NCBI GenBank assembly: GCA_002407045.1
Contig: DHKB01000019.1
Location: 7,031 to 71,030 of the forward strand
Source of the DNA: Candidatus Bruticola papionis
Lineage (GTDB): Bacteria; Vulcanimicrobiota; Xenobia; Xenobiales; Xenobiaceae
Length of the DNA: 64,000 nt
Direction of reading: 5' to 3'
In this document: positions 6,740-14,597 of the stretch, one piece after another
How positions within the stretch are numbered: position 1 is the first letter of the stretch
Layout of the letters: every line of letters begins with the position of its first letter
Translations under genes and position numbers: made by a program
Notes under the pieces: generated by a model
Told to the model about the DNA's origin: nothing
Databases searched by the model: none
The model's input: the letters and a program-made list of their open reading frames with translations, nothing else

Positions 6740-8476
6740 TTACGATTTTTGTGGCATTTGCCAGCCGTTAATATCAGTATGCAGTAAGTGATGTGACCTT
6801 TTAGATAAGGGCTTAACCAGATACTCTGCGTAAAGAGCCCTTACATCCGTATTCTCGTGAGAGAAGCGAACTTTTGCTTTGCGGTCGAGCTCCCAAAGCA
6901 AATTAGCACGATATTCTGCGCGTTCTTCACTGTCGTGAATCGGCTGACCGCCGCCACCGGCACAACCGCCTGGGCAAGCCATGACTTCGACAAAATCATA
7001 ACGCACACGGCCTGACTCAATTTCCTCCAGCAATTTTCTCGTGTTTGCTAGGCCGCTTACGACTGCTGTACGAACAGTACCTGCACCCGGAATGTCGAAG
7101 CTAGCTTCTTTCCGGCCTTGTATACCACGCACGGCTGAGAAGGCGTCGGGATCAGGATTCTTACCTGTTACAAGATAATAGGCACTGCGAAGTGCTGCAT
7201 CCATCACGCCGCCTGTAGTGCCGAAAACAACTGCTGCACCTGTGCCGGAGCCAAGTGGGGAGTCAAAATTGCTCTCTTCCAGCGCTGCCGGATCGATCAT
7301 GGAACAACGGAGCATACGCACCAATTCACGTGTGGTAATAACCACGTCGACATCCGGATCGCCACAAGCGCTCTTCATCGTCGGAAGATCGGCTTCCGTC
7401 TTTTTTGATGTACATGGCATGACGGAAATAACGCGTATATTCTTCGGATCAACGCTTATTTTTTCTGCAAAGTAGCTCTTTGCGATAGCGCCGAACATCT
7501 GTTGCGGTGATTTGGCAGTGGACAAATTCTTAGCAAATTGCGGGAACTGTCCCTTCACAAATCTCACCCAGCCTGGGCAGCAGGAGGTGAACATCGGCCA
7601 TGTATAGGAGTCTCGGTGGGTAAAGCGCTCGATAAATTCGCTGCCTTCTTCCATAATTGTAAGATCGGCACTGAAATTAGTATCAAACACGTAATTGAAG
7701 CCAAGTTGACGAAGTGCAGAAGCAAGCACACCTGGAGTTGCCTGTTCGGCGCTCAGCCCGAAATATTCTGCCCAAGCGGCGCGAACCGCAGGAGCAACTT
7801 GCACTATGGTCGTCAGTTTTGAATCAGAGAGTATACGATAGACGCGGTCAGTGTCGTCTCGTTCTTCTAGTGCGCCAACGGGACAGTGGGTTATGCATTG
7901 ACCGCAGTAAGTGCAAAGAGAAGTTGAAAGGCTGTCTGATTTTAATGAACCGATAGCTGTGCGGGAACCAGTTCCAACTAAGTCCCATATATGGACGCTT
8001 TGTATTTTGTCGCAAACTTGTACGCAGCGCATACACTTAACGCAACGATTATCAAAGCGCAGGATTGGCTCAGAATAGTCTACAGTTGAGGGACGTAGAT
8101 TCTTCTTGTAGGGAGCTTTGAGCAAATTGTAGTCGTTGGCAAGTTTCTGAAGCTTGCAATTACCGCTGCGTGTACATTTTACGCAATTTACATCATGTTG
8201 GCTGAGCATCAGCTGAAGATTTACGCGGCGTGTCATACGAACTTTCGGAGATTTTGTATGGATGACCATGCCTTCGCCAACCATAGTGTCACAGGCAGCG
8301 ACAAGCGTATCTTGTCCTTCAAGCTCTACCATACAGAGGCGGCAAGCGCCGATCTCGTTAAGATCTTTCAGATAACAGAGCGTCGGAATATCAATACTTG
8401 CTGTGCGTGCCGCTTCCAAGATACTCGTGCCTTCCGGTACGCTAATGGTTTTGTTATCAATAACAAGTGTTACCAT
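6740..8476 (-). CDS. hydA: [FeFe] hydrogenase catalytic subunit, group A type
   Basis: The enzyme interconverts H2 with protons and electrons in the cytoplasm. From the N-terminus: a plant-type [2Fe-2S] domain (Cys 34, 45, 48, 62), the His-Cys cluster site HX3CX2CX5C (His94, Cys 98, 101, 107), two [4Fe-4S] sites (Cys 145/148/151/155 and 188/191/194/198), then the H-cluster motifs L1 TSCCPGW (297-303), L2 MPCTSKKTE (353-361) and L3 MACPGGCAGGGGQP (499-512). All expected ligands are present and the 578-residue length fits the NuoG-like modular form. The ATG overlaps the stop of the GltD-like gene by 7 bases, so the two are coupled. A GltD-type partner matches the glutamate-synthase-linked group A2 of the hydrogenase classification. 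Base composition appears richer in G+C than the R-M genes nearby. Maturases HydE/F/G are not in the window. Confidence 0.93.
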   Translation of the reverse strand: MVTLVIDNKTISVPEGTSILEAARTASIDIPTLCYLKDLNEIGACRLCMVELEGQDTLVAACDTMVGEGMVIHTKSPKVRMTRRVNLQLMLSQHDVNCVKCTRSGNCKLQKLANDYNLLKAPYKKNLRPSTVDYSEPILRFDNRCVKCMRCVQVCDKIQSVHIWDLVGTGSRTAIGSLKSDSLSTSLCTYCGQCITHCPVGALEERDDTDRVYRILSDSKLTTIVQVAPAVRAAWAEYFGLSAEQATPGVLASALRQLGFNYVFDTNFSADLTIMEEGSEFIERFTHRDSYTWPMFTSCCPGWVRFVKGQFPQFAKNLSTAKSPQQMFGAIAKSYFAEKISVDPKNIRVISVMPCTSKKTEADLPTMKSACGDPDVDVVITTRELVRMLRCSMIDPAALEESNFDSPLGSGTGAAVVFGTTGGVMDAALRSAYYLVTGKNPDPDAFSAVRGIQGRKEASFDIPGAGTVRTAVVSGLANTRKLLEEIESGRVRYDFVEVMACPGGCAGGGGQPIHDSEERAEYRANLLWELDRKAKVRFSHENTDVRALYAEYLVKPLSKRSHHLLHTDINGWQMPQKS

Positions 8477-10305
8477 CTTTCCATCCTCCCTCCCTTGAAG
8501 ATGCCATAACCAAAGTGATCACAGCGCAAACAGCGAGCACTTTCCGCGTAGGCTTCCTCATGAGTCATGCCATATTCAACTTCTTCAAAGTCGCATTTGC
8601 GCTGGGCAGCTTCACGTTCTTTAGTGTTGATGCGACCACGCGCAGGACATACAGAAAGATGCGGAGCAGGGATTTCCACATCTGTGCGGATTTCATGATG
8701 GAAGCCAAGTTGTTCATCGATATTCGCCGCCGCAACTTTGCCTGCTGCAATAGCACGGATGGCAGTAGCAGGGCCGGTAACACAGTCACCACCGGCAAAG
8801 ACGTTCTCCATATTGTCAATCTGACTGGAACTTTCGGCCATAAATGTTCCCCGTCGAATTGGAATGCCAGTTTGTTCAAAGCCAGCTATTTCTACGCCTT
8901 GTCCAATGGCTACAATGATAATGTCGGCTCGAATGCGTTCTTGAGGTAGATCGGCTTTTTCTGGACGCGGACGGCCTGCTTTGTCGGCAAGACCGATAAT
9001 TTGTGGCTGTACCCAGAGAGCGGTAGCTTCACCAGCTTCGTTAGCTTCAATGCGTACAGGTGCACAGAGTTCGCGAATTTCCGCGCCCTCAGCGATCGCG
9101 CCTTGTACTTCGTCGGGAAGGGCAGTCATATCCGTAATTCTGCGGCGATAGACGCAAGTTACGCTGGCAGCGCCAAGGCGCACAGAGCTTCTGGTGACGT
9201 CCATGGCTACATTGCCACCGCCGATAACTACGATATGCTTGCCAGTAAAGTCAGGCATTATGTCGTCACCAATAGCGCCCAGCATTTCAACAGCGGATAT
9301 AACGTTTTTGCTATCTTCTCCTGGAATGCCGGTTTTTTTATCCGTATGAGCACCGATAGCAACGTAAAGACAATCGTAATCTTTGTGTAATTTTTCGAAA
9401 GAAATATCCTTGCCTACAGTTACGTTAGTATGTACTTCTACGCCGGAGGACAAAATAGAGTCGATTTCTGCATCAAGTTTTTCTCGCGGAAAACGGTAAG
9501 CCGGAATACCATAGCGAAGCATTCCGCCAAGTTGTTTTCTCTCTTCAAAGATCGTAACATTATGCCCCATAAGGCGCAGATAATATGCGCAAGATAAGCC
9601 ACTGGGGCCACCGCCAATAATAGCCACGCGTTTGCCAGTATCTTTGGCGCAGGGAGGATTGGGCACATCGCCAGCGTGATCGACTGCGTAGCGTTTGAGT
9701 CCGCGAATGTTGATAGGGGCGTCGACCATATTGCGACGGCAGCGTGCTTCGCATGGATGCTCACAAATGTAGGCACAGGAAGTTGGCATGGGATTGTCCT
9801 TGCGGATAAGGCGCACAGCATCAGCATATCGTCCTTCACGCACAAGTGCAACATAACCTGGCACGTCCACGCCGGCTGGACATAGTGATACGCAGGGAAC
9901 TGGGTTTTGCAATGAAGCAAGGCAGCGGTGATGCTGAACATGGTTCACGTAATCGTCATAGAAGCCCTCGAAGCCGCTCATAACTAACTGCGCTGCGTCG
10001 CGTCCAATGGCGCAATCAGCAGAGGCAATGATTACTCGTGCTGTCTTTTCAATAGTTTCGATGGTCTGCGTTGTGCCAGTACCGTCGAGAACTTCTCCCA
10101 TAAGTGTAACAAGTTGGCCAAGTCCAATGCGGCAAGGCACACATTTGCCGCATGATTGTGCGTGGCAGAGTTGCAAAAATGTCAATGACATATCGATGGG
10201 GCATAATCCAGGAGGACTGGAAGCAATTCTGCGCTCCATGTCCTTGTACAGACGATCTACGACCATCTGTGCTTTGCTTGCAGTTTTTATATCTAGTCTG
10301 CTCAA
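8470..10305 (-). CDS. NuoF-type Fe-S / GltD-like FAD- and NAD(P)-binding oxidoreductase, hydrogenase partner
   Basis: Likely supplies or takes electrons for HydA. In order: a NuoF C-terminal-like [4Fe-4S] site SCGKCVPCRIG (Cys at about 52, 55, 58 and a fourth in SADCAIG near 98 from the start chosen here), a GltD-type Fe-S helical domain (CVSLCPAGVDVPGY, SCAYICEHPCEARCRR), an FAD-binding GGGPSGLSCAYYL, an NAD(P)-binding VIGGGNVAMDVTRS, the GGDCVTGPATAIRAIAAGK region and an extra Cys-rich end (CLRCDHFG). The FMN/NADH domain of true NuoF is absent, so this is not a HydABC bifurcating set. The frame is open to 10503, but I place the start at a TTG at 10303-10305 that has an AAAGGAG site upstream; the extra 66 residues show no family similarity. 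NADPH versus NADH use cannot be told from the sequence. Confidence 0.85.
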   Translation of the reverse strand: MSRLDIKTASKAQMVVDRLYKDMERRIASSPPGLCPIDMSLTFLQLCHAQSCGKCVPCRIGLGQLVTLMGEVLDGTGTTQTIETIEKTARVIIASADCAIGRDAAQLVMSGFEGFYDDYVNHVQHHRCLASLQNPVPCVSLCPAGVDVPGYVALVREGRYADAVRLIRKDNPMPTSCAYICEHPCEARCRRNMVDAPINIRGLKRYAVDHAGDVPNPPCAKDTGKRVAIIGGGPSGLSCAYYLRLMGHNVTIFEERKQLGGMLRYGIPAYRFPREKLDAEIDSILSSGVEVHTNVTVGKDISFEKLHKDYDCLYVAIGAHTDKKTGIPGEDSKNVISAVEMLGAIGDDIMPDFTGKHIVVIGGGNVAMDVTRSSVRLGAASVTCVYRRRITDMTALPDEVQGAIAEGAEIRELCAPVRIEANEAGEATALWVQPQIIGLADKAGRPRPEKADLPQERIRADIIIVAIGQGVEIAGFEQTGIPIRRGTFMAESSSQIDNMENVFAGGDCVTGPATAIRAIAAGKVAAANIDEQLGFHHEIRTDVEIPAPHLSVCPARGRINTKEREAAQRKCDFEEVEYGMTHEEAYAESARCLRCDHFGYGIFKGGRMERW

Positions 10306-10620
10306 GGGGCTCTCACTCCTTTGCTCTCTGAATTCCCAATACCCACCCACTAGTGTGGACATATTGTTGACGTTTCCGCTTTTTAATACATCTTTGGGTG
10401 GCTTAGTACTGTGATATCGGTTTACTCTACTAACCTTCTCCTTTAAGGAAATTCGTGGTTTGACTTCCTTTATCGTACTCAAAAGAAAGAATGACTTTTC
10501 CACTTTCGTCCTTTTAGTTTACATGATAACGCGGAGCTAGACATCATTTTTTAGTTATTTTTTTACAAATCATAACTTAGTAAATCATAATTAACTAAAT
10601 CGTAAGTCAAGTCCAAAATT
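10306..10620 (-). promoter_or_regulatory. upstream region of the hydrogenase operon with three 15-bp tandem repeats
   Basis: This gap of about 315 bases separates the flavoprotein start from the IS end. It carries three tandem 15-mers starting at 10567, 10582 and 10597 (AAATCATAACTTAGT, AAATCATAATTAACT, AAATCGTAAGTCAAG). On the minus strand the first two contain TATGAT, which resembles a -10 box, and a TTGACT lies just upstream of the array (10607-10612), although the spacing to the nearest TATGAT is only 15. I take this as a candidate promoter or operator area. Confidence 0.4.
10567..10611. repeat. three tandem 15-bp imperfect direct repeats
   Basis: Units begin at 10567, 10582 and 10597 with exactly 15-base spacing and share AAATC(A/G)TAA. 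They lie just outside the left end of the IS256-type remnant and upstream of the hydrogenase operon. Confidence 0.7.
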
Positions 10621-10645
10621 GTGTGTAAATTATTTTAGGCATAAT

Positions 10646-10672
10646 ATTATGAGGCTGCTTAAGCCTCATAAT
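10646..10672 (-). terminator. perfect 11-bp hairpin near the IS left end
   Basis: ATTATGAGGCT (10646-10656) pairs with AGCCTCATAAT (10662-10672) around a 5-nt loop. It lies past the transposase stop on the minus strand and could end its transcript or block readthrough into the hydrogenase operon, though no long T run follows. Confidence 0.45.
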
Positions 10673-10682
10673 TACCAACCAC

Positions 10683-10756
10683 CACAGATGGATGGCACTG
10701 TCAAGGCCGCCGTAGCGAGGCGTTAGCCGGTGCCTTGACTGCGCCAGACAGATGTG
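10683..10756. repeat. long imperfect inverted repeat directly after the transposase stop
   Basis: Two arms of 25 bases (10683-10707 and 10732-10756) pair with roughly seven mismatches, including a perfect GTCAAGGC/GCCTTGAC segment. The loop contains a nested CGCC/GGCG stem (10708-10711 with 10719-10722). The transposase frame ends at 10761, so this is a GC-rich structured 3' end of the element. Confidence 0.6.
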
Positions 10757-10760
10757 TTAA

Positions 10761-12000
10761 TCATGCAGCTCTAAGTTTCTGCTGTTCTTCAGCCACAATG
10801 ATCAGCTTTGCTGGAACATTGGAGCTCATAAGTGTAGCTAATGAATCTTTGCTAAAGATGGCTCGTCCAGCTAACATGGCATCGTGAAGTTCCATTAACA
10901 CAGAGCCCATGAGTCTTAGTACGGAGCTCTCGTTAGGAAAAACTCCAATTACTTTGGAACGTCGCTTCAATTCCTTGTTCAATCTTTTGATATGATTGGA
11001 AGTACGGTAGTAGCGTCTTAAACAAACAGGAAGAAGCATTACCGTCATGGAGCTTTCAAAACCATCATCGAGGCATGACATAGCAGCTTCAGCAACATCG
11101 CGGTAATCTTCAATAATTTGATTACGAAGCTTACGAGCTTCAGTTATATTTTTACTATTGAACATGTCTTGAAGCTCAGTTTGGAGTCCAGCTTGGTATC
11201 TTTTTGGTGTTTTATCTACGATGTTTCTAACAAAATGGAACTGACACCGCTGCCATGGAATAGTTGGAAAAACTTTCCCAATGGCATTCAAAATACCCTC
11301 ATGAGCATCTGAAGTGATCATTAACATGTTATTTAGGCCGCGCTTTTTAAGTTTCATAAAGAAATCCGTCCATGTATTAGCAGATTCATTGGGATAAAGG
11401 TCAAAACCGATAATTTCACGATGTCCATGTATATTTGTGCCGTAAGCGATAAAAAAGGCTTTTGAAATTATTCGACCATTCTCTCGCACCTTAAAATATG
11501 TGGCATCCACGGTGAGAAAGGAGATATTCTCCATCAAGAGTACGGTTTTGAAATTCGTGTACAACTTTGTCCATATCTTTACAGACTTCAGATACTTTTT
11601 ATTTTGAAAAAGATGTACCACATAACGTTTCCATAACTTTAGAGACTTTGCGAGTAGACACACCATTGACAACCATTTCCGCCATACTTGCTATGAGCGC
11701 TGCCTCGCTGCGTGAATAGTTATCGAAAATCAACGTTTTGAACGGTACATTCCTGTGCCTAGGAACATGCAAAGTAATTCGTCCGATTCTAGTGTCCAAC
11801 TCTCTTTCGCGTATACCGTTCCTACTATCTGTACGTTCTTCCGAGCGTTCGTAAGGCTTTGCTTTTAGTTGTTCTGATGATTCTGCTTGAAGAATTTTAT
11901 CAAGGCTGGTTTGTAAAATATTTTTAAAGGCATCACCAGGATTATTAGATAGTAGTTGTAGAATTTCTTCCTAGTTTAATGTAATATTGATTTGGGCCAT
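10761..12000 (-). pseudogene. IS256-family (mutator type) transposase, inactivated
   Basis: The original gene starts at the ATG at 11998-12000, preceded by AAAGGAG, and reads MAQINITLN before a TAG at 11971-11973. The same frame continues with RIGRITLHVPRHRN, SMAEMVVNGVSTRKVSKVME and CGTSFSK up to a TAA at 11599-11601, then on with KVSEVCKDMDKVV. Near 11517-11528 the homology jumps to another frame (FLTVDATYFKVRENGR), which stays open to 10761 and shows the family marks SDAHEGI, PWQRCQFHFVRN and the C-terminal TSNHIKRLNKELKRR with the Glu-containing region. Two nonsense codons plus one frameshift mean it is very unlikely to make active transposase. Confidence 0.85.
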
Positions 12001-12100
12001 TGGTTTTCTCCTTTTAGGTTGTCTGTGGTTGGACGTTTTTATTATACCTAAAAGTAAGAGCCAATGGCTCTTTCATTTTACCGTTTCTTAATTTACACCA

Positions 12101-12550
12101 CTATACGGACGTAGCCATTATTTCTCTTGACTTGGCGTAGCGATAACGTTGTTTGCCAATGATGATACTATTATCTGATTCATTGAGTTTCCAACCAGCT
12201 TGTTTCAAGGTGAATGATTTGTATTTTCCTATTTTCTTAAAAGATGGCGGTTCTGTACGAATTTTACGCTTTAAGTTTTTGAAAAATAATTTGTAGGCTC
12301 TGTCTATACGCTGAGTTATATCCTGCACAGCCTGTGAACCGATTTCATTCATATAAGCAAACTTAGACGTCTTTTTCAGCTTTGTCAGATGTTTCTGCAA
12401 CTGATACACGTTAAGATATTTTTCAAACAGCTTATAGTATCTCTTATATAGAGCAATGCAATGGTTGTAGATTAGACCTGCGACATAGATCTGCCTATGA
12501 AGCTTTCTATTTCGCTTTGAATTATACAGCTTAAAGCAATACGTTCTCAT
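12101..12550 (-). pseudogene. tnpB: IS200/IS605-type TnpB, N-terminal fragment only
   Basis: From the ATG at 12548-12550 the frame reads MRTYCFKLYNSKRNRKLHRQ, then YNHCIALYKRYY, QKHLTKLKK, GSQAVQDITQRIDRAYKLFF, PPSFKKIGKYKSFTL and YRYAKSREI. This is the N-terminal (wedge/REC-like) part of TnpB, the RNA-guided nuclease of IS605 elements. After SREI the family similarity stops and the frame ends within the border of the IS256 remnant, so about 60 percent of the protein, with the whole RuvC nuclease domain and zinc finger, is missing. The missing part is not on the other side of the IS, so a deletion followed or accompanied the insertion. The frame is open up to 12700, but that part is not TnpB-like. 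Confidence 0.75.
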
Positions 12551-12747
12551 TACACCCCCCGCACTATATTGTTCCACAATGAATAGCGTTACTCCGCCAA
12601 TAATAGAACAGAAATAGCTATTTGTCCATAAAGTAGAAATACGAGAACGCAGCCAAAGGAATTCCTGCCTAAAACTATACAAATAGCAATTACGCAACAA
12701 CCGTCCCTTTCAGTTGCTTGTGCAAATTCGGTGGACGTGCCTCATAT

Positions 12748-12768
12748 CCCCATGCCTGAAGGCAGGGG
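12748..12768. repeat. GC-rich hairpin resembling an IS200/IS605 end
   Basis: CCCC-A-TGCC, a TGAA loop and GGCA-GGGG form a stem with one bulged A. Such GCCCCTGCC-type hairpins near tnpB are typical of IS200/IS605 ends, which are recognised as folded single strands. It lies about 200 bases before the tnpB fragment and 60 bases before the mod gene. Its orientation relative to tnpB fits a left end, but I cannot exclude that it belongs to another lost copy. Confidence 0.45.
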
Positions 12769-12830
12769 CTTTACGGCACTTGCGGTAATATATTGGCGCG
12801 AAAAAAATTTGTGCTTAAGGGATTATCGTA

Positions 12831-14582
12831 ATGCCAACTTTAGAGTGGATAGGCAAAGAAAAAGTTATCAATCATCATCAGGATGTGCCTTTTAGAGTAT
12901 TGGAAAGGCAATATAGCTTTGATACATTAGGCCAACACCAAGAAGATAATGGCAGCCAAAATATGATTATCCACGGCGATAATTTGGAAGCTTTGAAAGC
13001 TCTTTTGCCAGAATATGAAGGGCGCGTCAAGTGCATTTATATCGATCCGCCTTACAATACTGGCAACGAAGGTTGGATATACAACGACAATGTAAACGAT
13101 CCCAAAATCAAAAAATGGCTCGGTGAAGTAGTAGGCAAGGAAGGCGAAGATTTAAGCCGCCACGACAAGTGGCTTTGTATGATGTATCCGCGCTTAAAGC
13201 TTTTGCATAAACTTTTAGCTGAAGATGGCGCTATTTTTATTAGTATTGACGACAACGAACAAGCCAATTTGAAGCTCATTTGTGACGAAATTTTTGGCGC
13301 TAATTGTTTTATTAGCAATATATCCTGGCAACGCACTTATTCCACTCGCAACGATTCTAAAGGCATACCTTACGAAGTAGAATATATTTTAGCCTACAGC
13401 AAAAAATCAGGTTGGAATCCCAATAAATTGCCGCGCACTGCGGAAATGGACAAAAAATACAAAAATCCTGATAATGATTTCGCTCCTTGGACAAGTGACA
13501 ACCCTTTTGCGCCTAGTGCTGCCACTCATCAAGGCATGGTTTATGCCATTCAGCATCCCTTTACCGGCGAATTGATTTATCCTAGTGATCGCGCTTGTTG
13601 GCGTTATAGCCAAGATATAATGCTAGAAATTATAAATGGTTGGGCAAAATACGAGCTAAAGGATTTACATGATGAAGAAGCTAGAGCTCGCGTATGTGGC
13701 CTTGCTGCCAATCAAGTTCGTGTTGGCGTGCAAGGCATAGTTTTATCTGAACCTTTAAATATTGCTAGGCAGCAAGCTGAAATTGTACTTAAACGCGGCC
13801 AATGGCCTAAATTTTACTTTACCAAAAACGGTTTAGGCGGTATCCGTCGCAAAACTTACCTAGAAAATGTAGGTGGCAGGTTGCCTACTAATTTTTGGCA
13901 ACATTTGGAAGTAGGCCACACTGATGAAGCAGCCAAAATTTTGAAAGCTATTTTTGCAGGACGCTCTCCTTTTGATACGCCTAAGCCGCCGCGTTTAATG
14001 GAGCGCATTTTACAAATTGTTGGCGATCAGGATACTTTAGTGCTCGATTCCTTTGCCGGCTCAGGGACTACTGCTCATGCAGTGTTAAATATGAATAAAG
14101 CCGACGGGGGGCAGCGTCGTTTTATTTTAATTGAAATGATGGATTATGCCGACAGCATCACCGCCGAGCGTGTAAAGCGCGTTATTCAAGGCTATGGTGA
14201 AGGCAATAAAGCTACGCCCGGTACTGGCGGTAGTTTTAGCTATTACGAACTTGGTCAGCCGCTTTTTACTGAGCAAGGCCTAAATGAAGCAATTGAGCCA
14301 GAAAAGATTCGTCGTTATGTTTGGTTTAGTGAAACTAACCAGCCTTATCAAAAGCCAGATAATCCCAATCAATATTATTTAGGCAGTCACAACGATACCG
14401 ACTATTACTTCTATTACGAGCCAGGAGAGACTACTGCGCTAGATTATGACTTTTTAGCTACTATTAAAAAGCGTGCCGATTGTTACGTAATTTATGCCGA
14501 TTGCTGCTCTTTAAGTGAAGAAAAGCTGGCCCAATTTAATATTACTTTCAAGAAAATTCCCCGCGATATTGCTAAATTTTAG
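12831..14582 (+). CDS. mod: Type III restriction-modification system, DNA methyltransferase subunit Mod
   Basis: Mod methylates adenine in an asymmetric target and supplies target recognition for the Type III complex. The beta-class order is visible: catalytic DPPYNTG near residue 73, then a long target-recognition region, then the SAM-binding LDSFAGSGTTAHAV near residue 405. The DHxNE-like HGDNLEALKALLPEYEG before DPPY also fits. Length 583 is typical. An AAGGGA site precedes the ATG, and res follows 15 bases downstream. The gene looks intact, with no homopolymer tract of the kind that causes phase variation in some mod genes. Confidence 0.92.
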   Translation: MPTLEWIGKEKVINHHQDVPFRVLERQYSFDTLGQHQEDNGSQNMIIHGDNLEALKALLPEYEGRVKCIYIDPPYNTGNEGWIYNDNVNDPKIKKWLGEVVGKEGEDLSRHDKWLCMMYPRLKLLHKLLAEDGAIFISIDDNEQANLKLICDEIFGANCFISNISWQRTYSTRNDSKGIPYEVEYILAYSKKSGWNPNKLPRTAEMDKKYKNPDNDFAPWTSDNPFAPSAATHQGMVYAIQHPFTGELIYPSDRACWRYSQDIMLEIINGWAKYELKDLHDEEARARVCGLAANQVRVGVQGIVLSEPLNIARQQAEIVLKRGQWPKFYFTKNGLGGIRRKTYLENVGGRLPTNFWQHLEVGHTDEAAKILKAIFAGRSPFDTPKPPRLMERILQIVGDQDTLVLDSFAGSGTTAHAVLNMNKADGGQRRFILIEMMDYADSITAERVKRVIQGYGEGNKATPGTGGSFSYYELGQPLFTEQGLNEAIEPEKIRRYVWFSETNQPYQKPDNPNQYYLGSHNDTDYYFYYEPGETTALDYDFLATIKKRADCYVIYADCCSLSEEKLAQFNITFKKIPRDIAKF

Positions 14583-14597
14583 GGAGCTGCTGCCACT

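Larger units (their letters stand above)
10621..12103 (-). mobile_element. decayed IS256-family insertion sequence (ends approximate)
   Basis: The element is defined by a broken IS256/mutator-type transposase and by a shared 10-bp terminal inverted repeat GTGTAAATTA (10623-10632) and its complement (12089-12098). Outside this core the ends do not match well and I see no clear 8-9 bp target duplication, so the exact borders are uncertain. Inside the left end are two hairpins (10646-10672, perfect 11-bp stem, and 10683-10756). The right end cuts into a tnpB gene. Confidence 0.7.

Noticed and set aside
6740..10305. Possibility that the hydrogenase operon is an electron-bifurcating HydABC
   Set aside because: NuoE and the FMN/NADH part of NuoF are missing; the partner is GltD-like.
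7218..10414. Several plus-strand frames of 70-160 codons opposite the hydrogenase operon
   Set aside because: They are shadows of two strongly conserved genes and show no family features or ribosome sites.
12551..12700. Upstream extension of the tnpB frame to 12700
   Set aside because: TnpB similarity begins at the ATG at 12550 and the extra 50 residues look like translated spacer.
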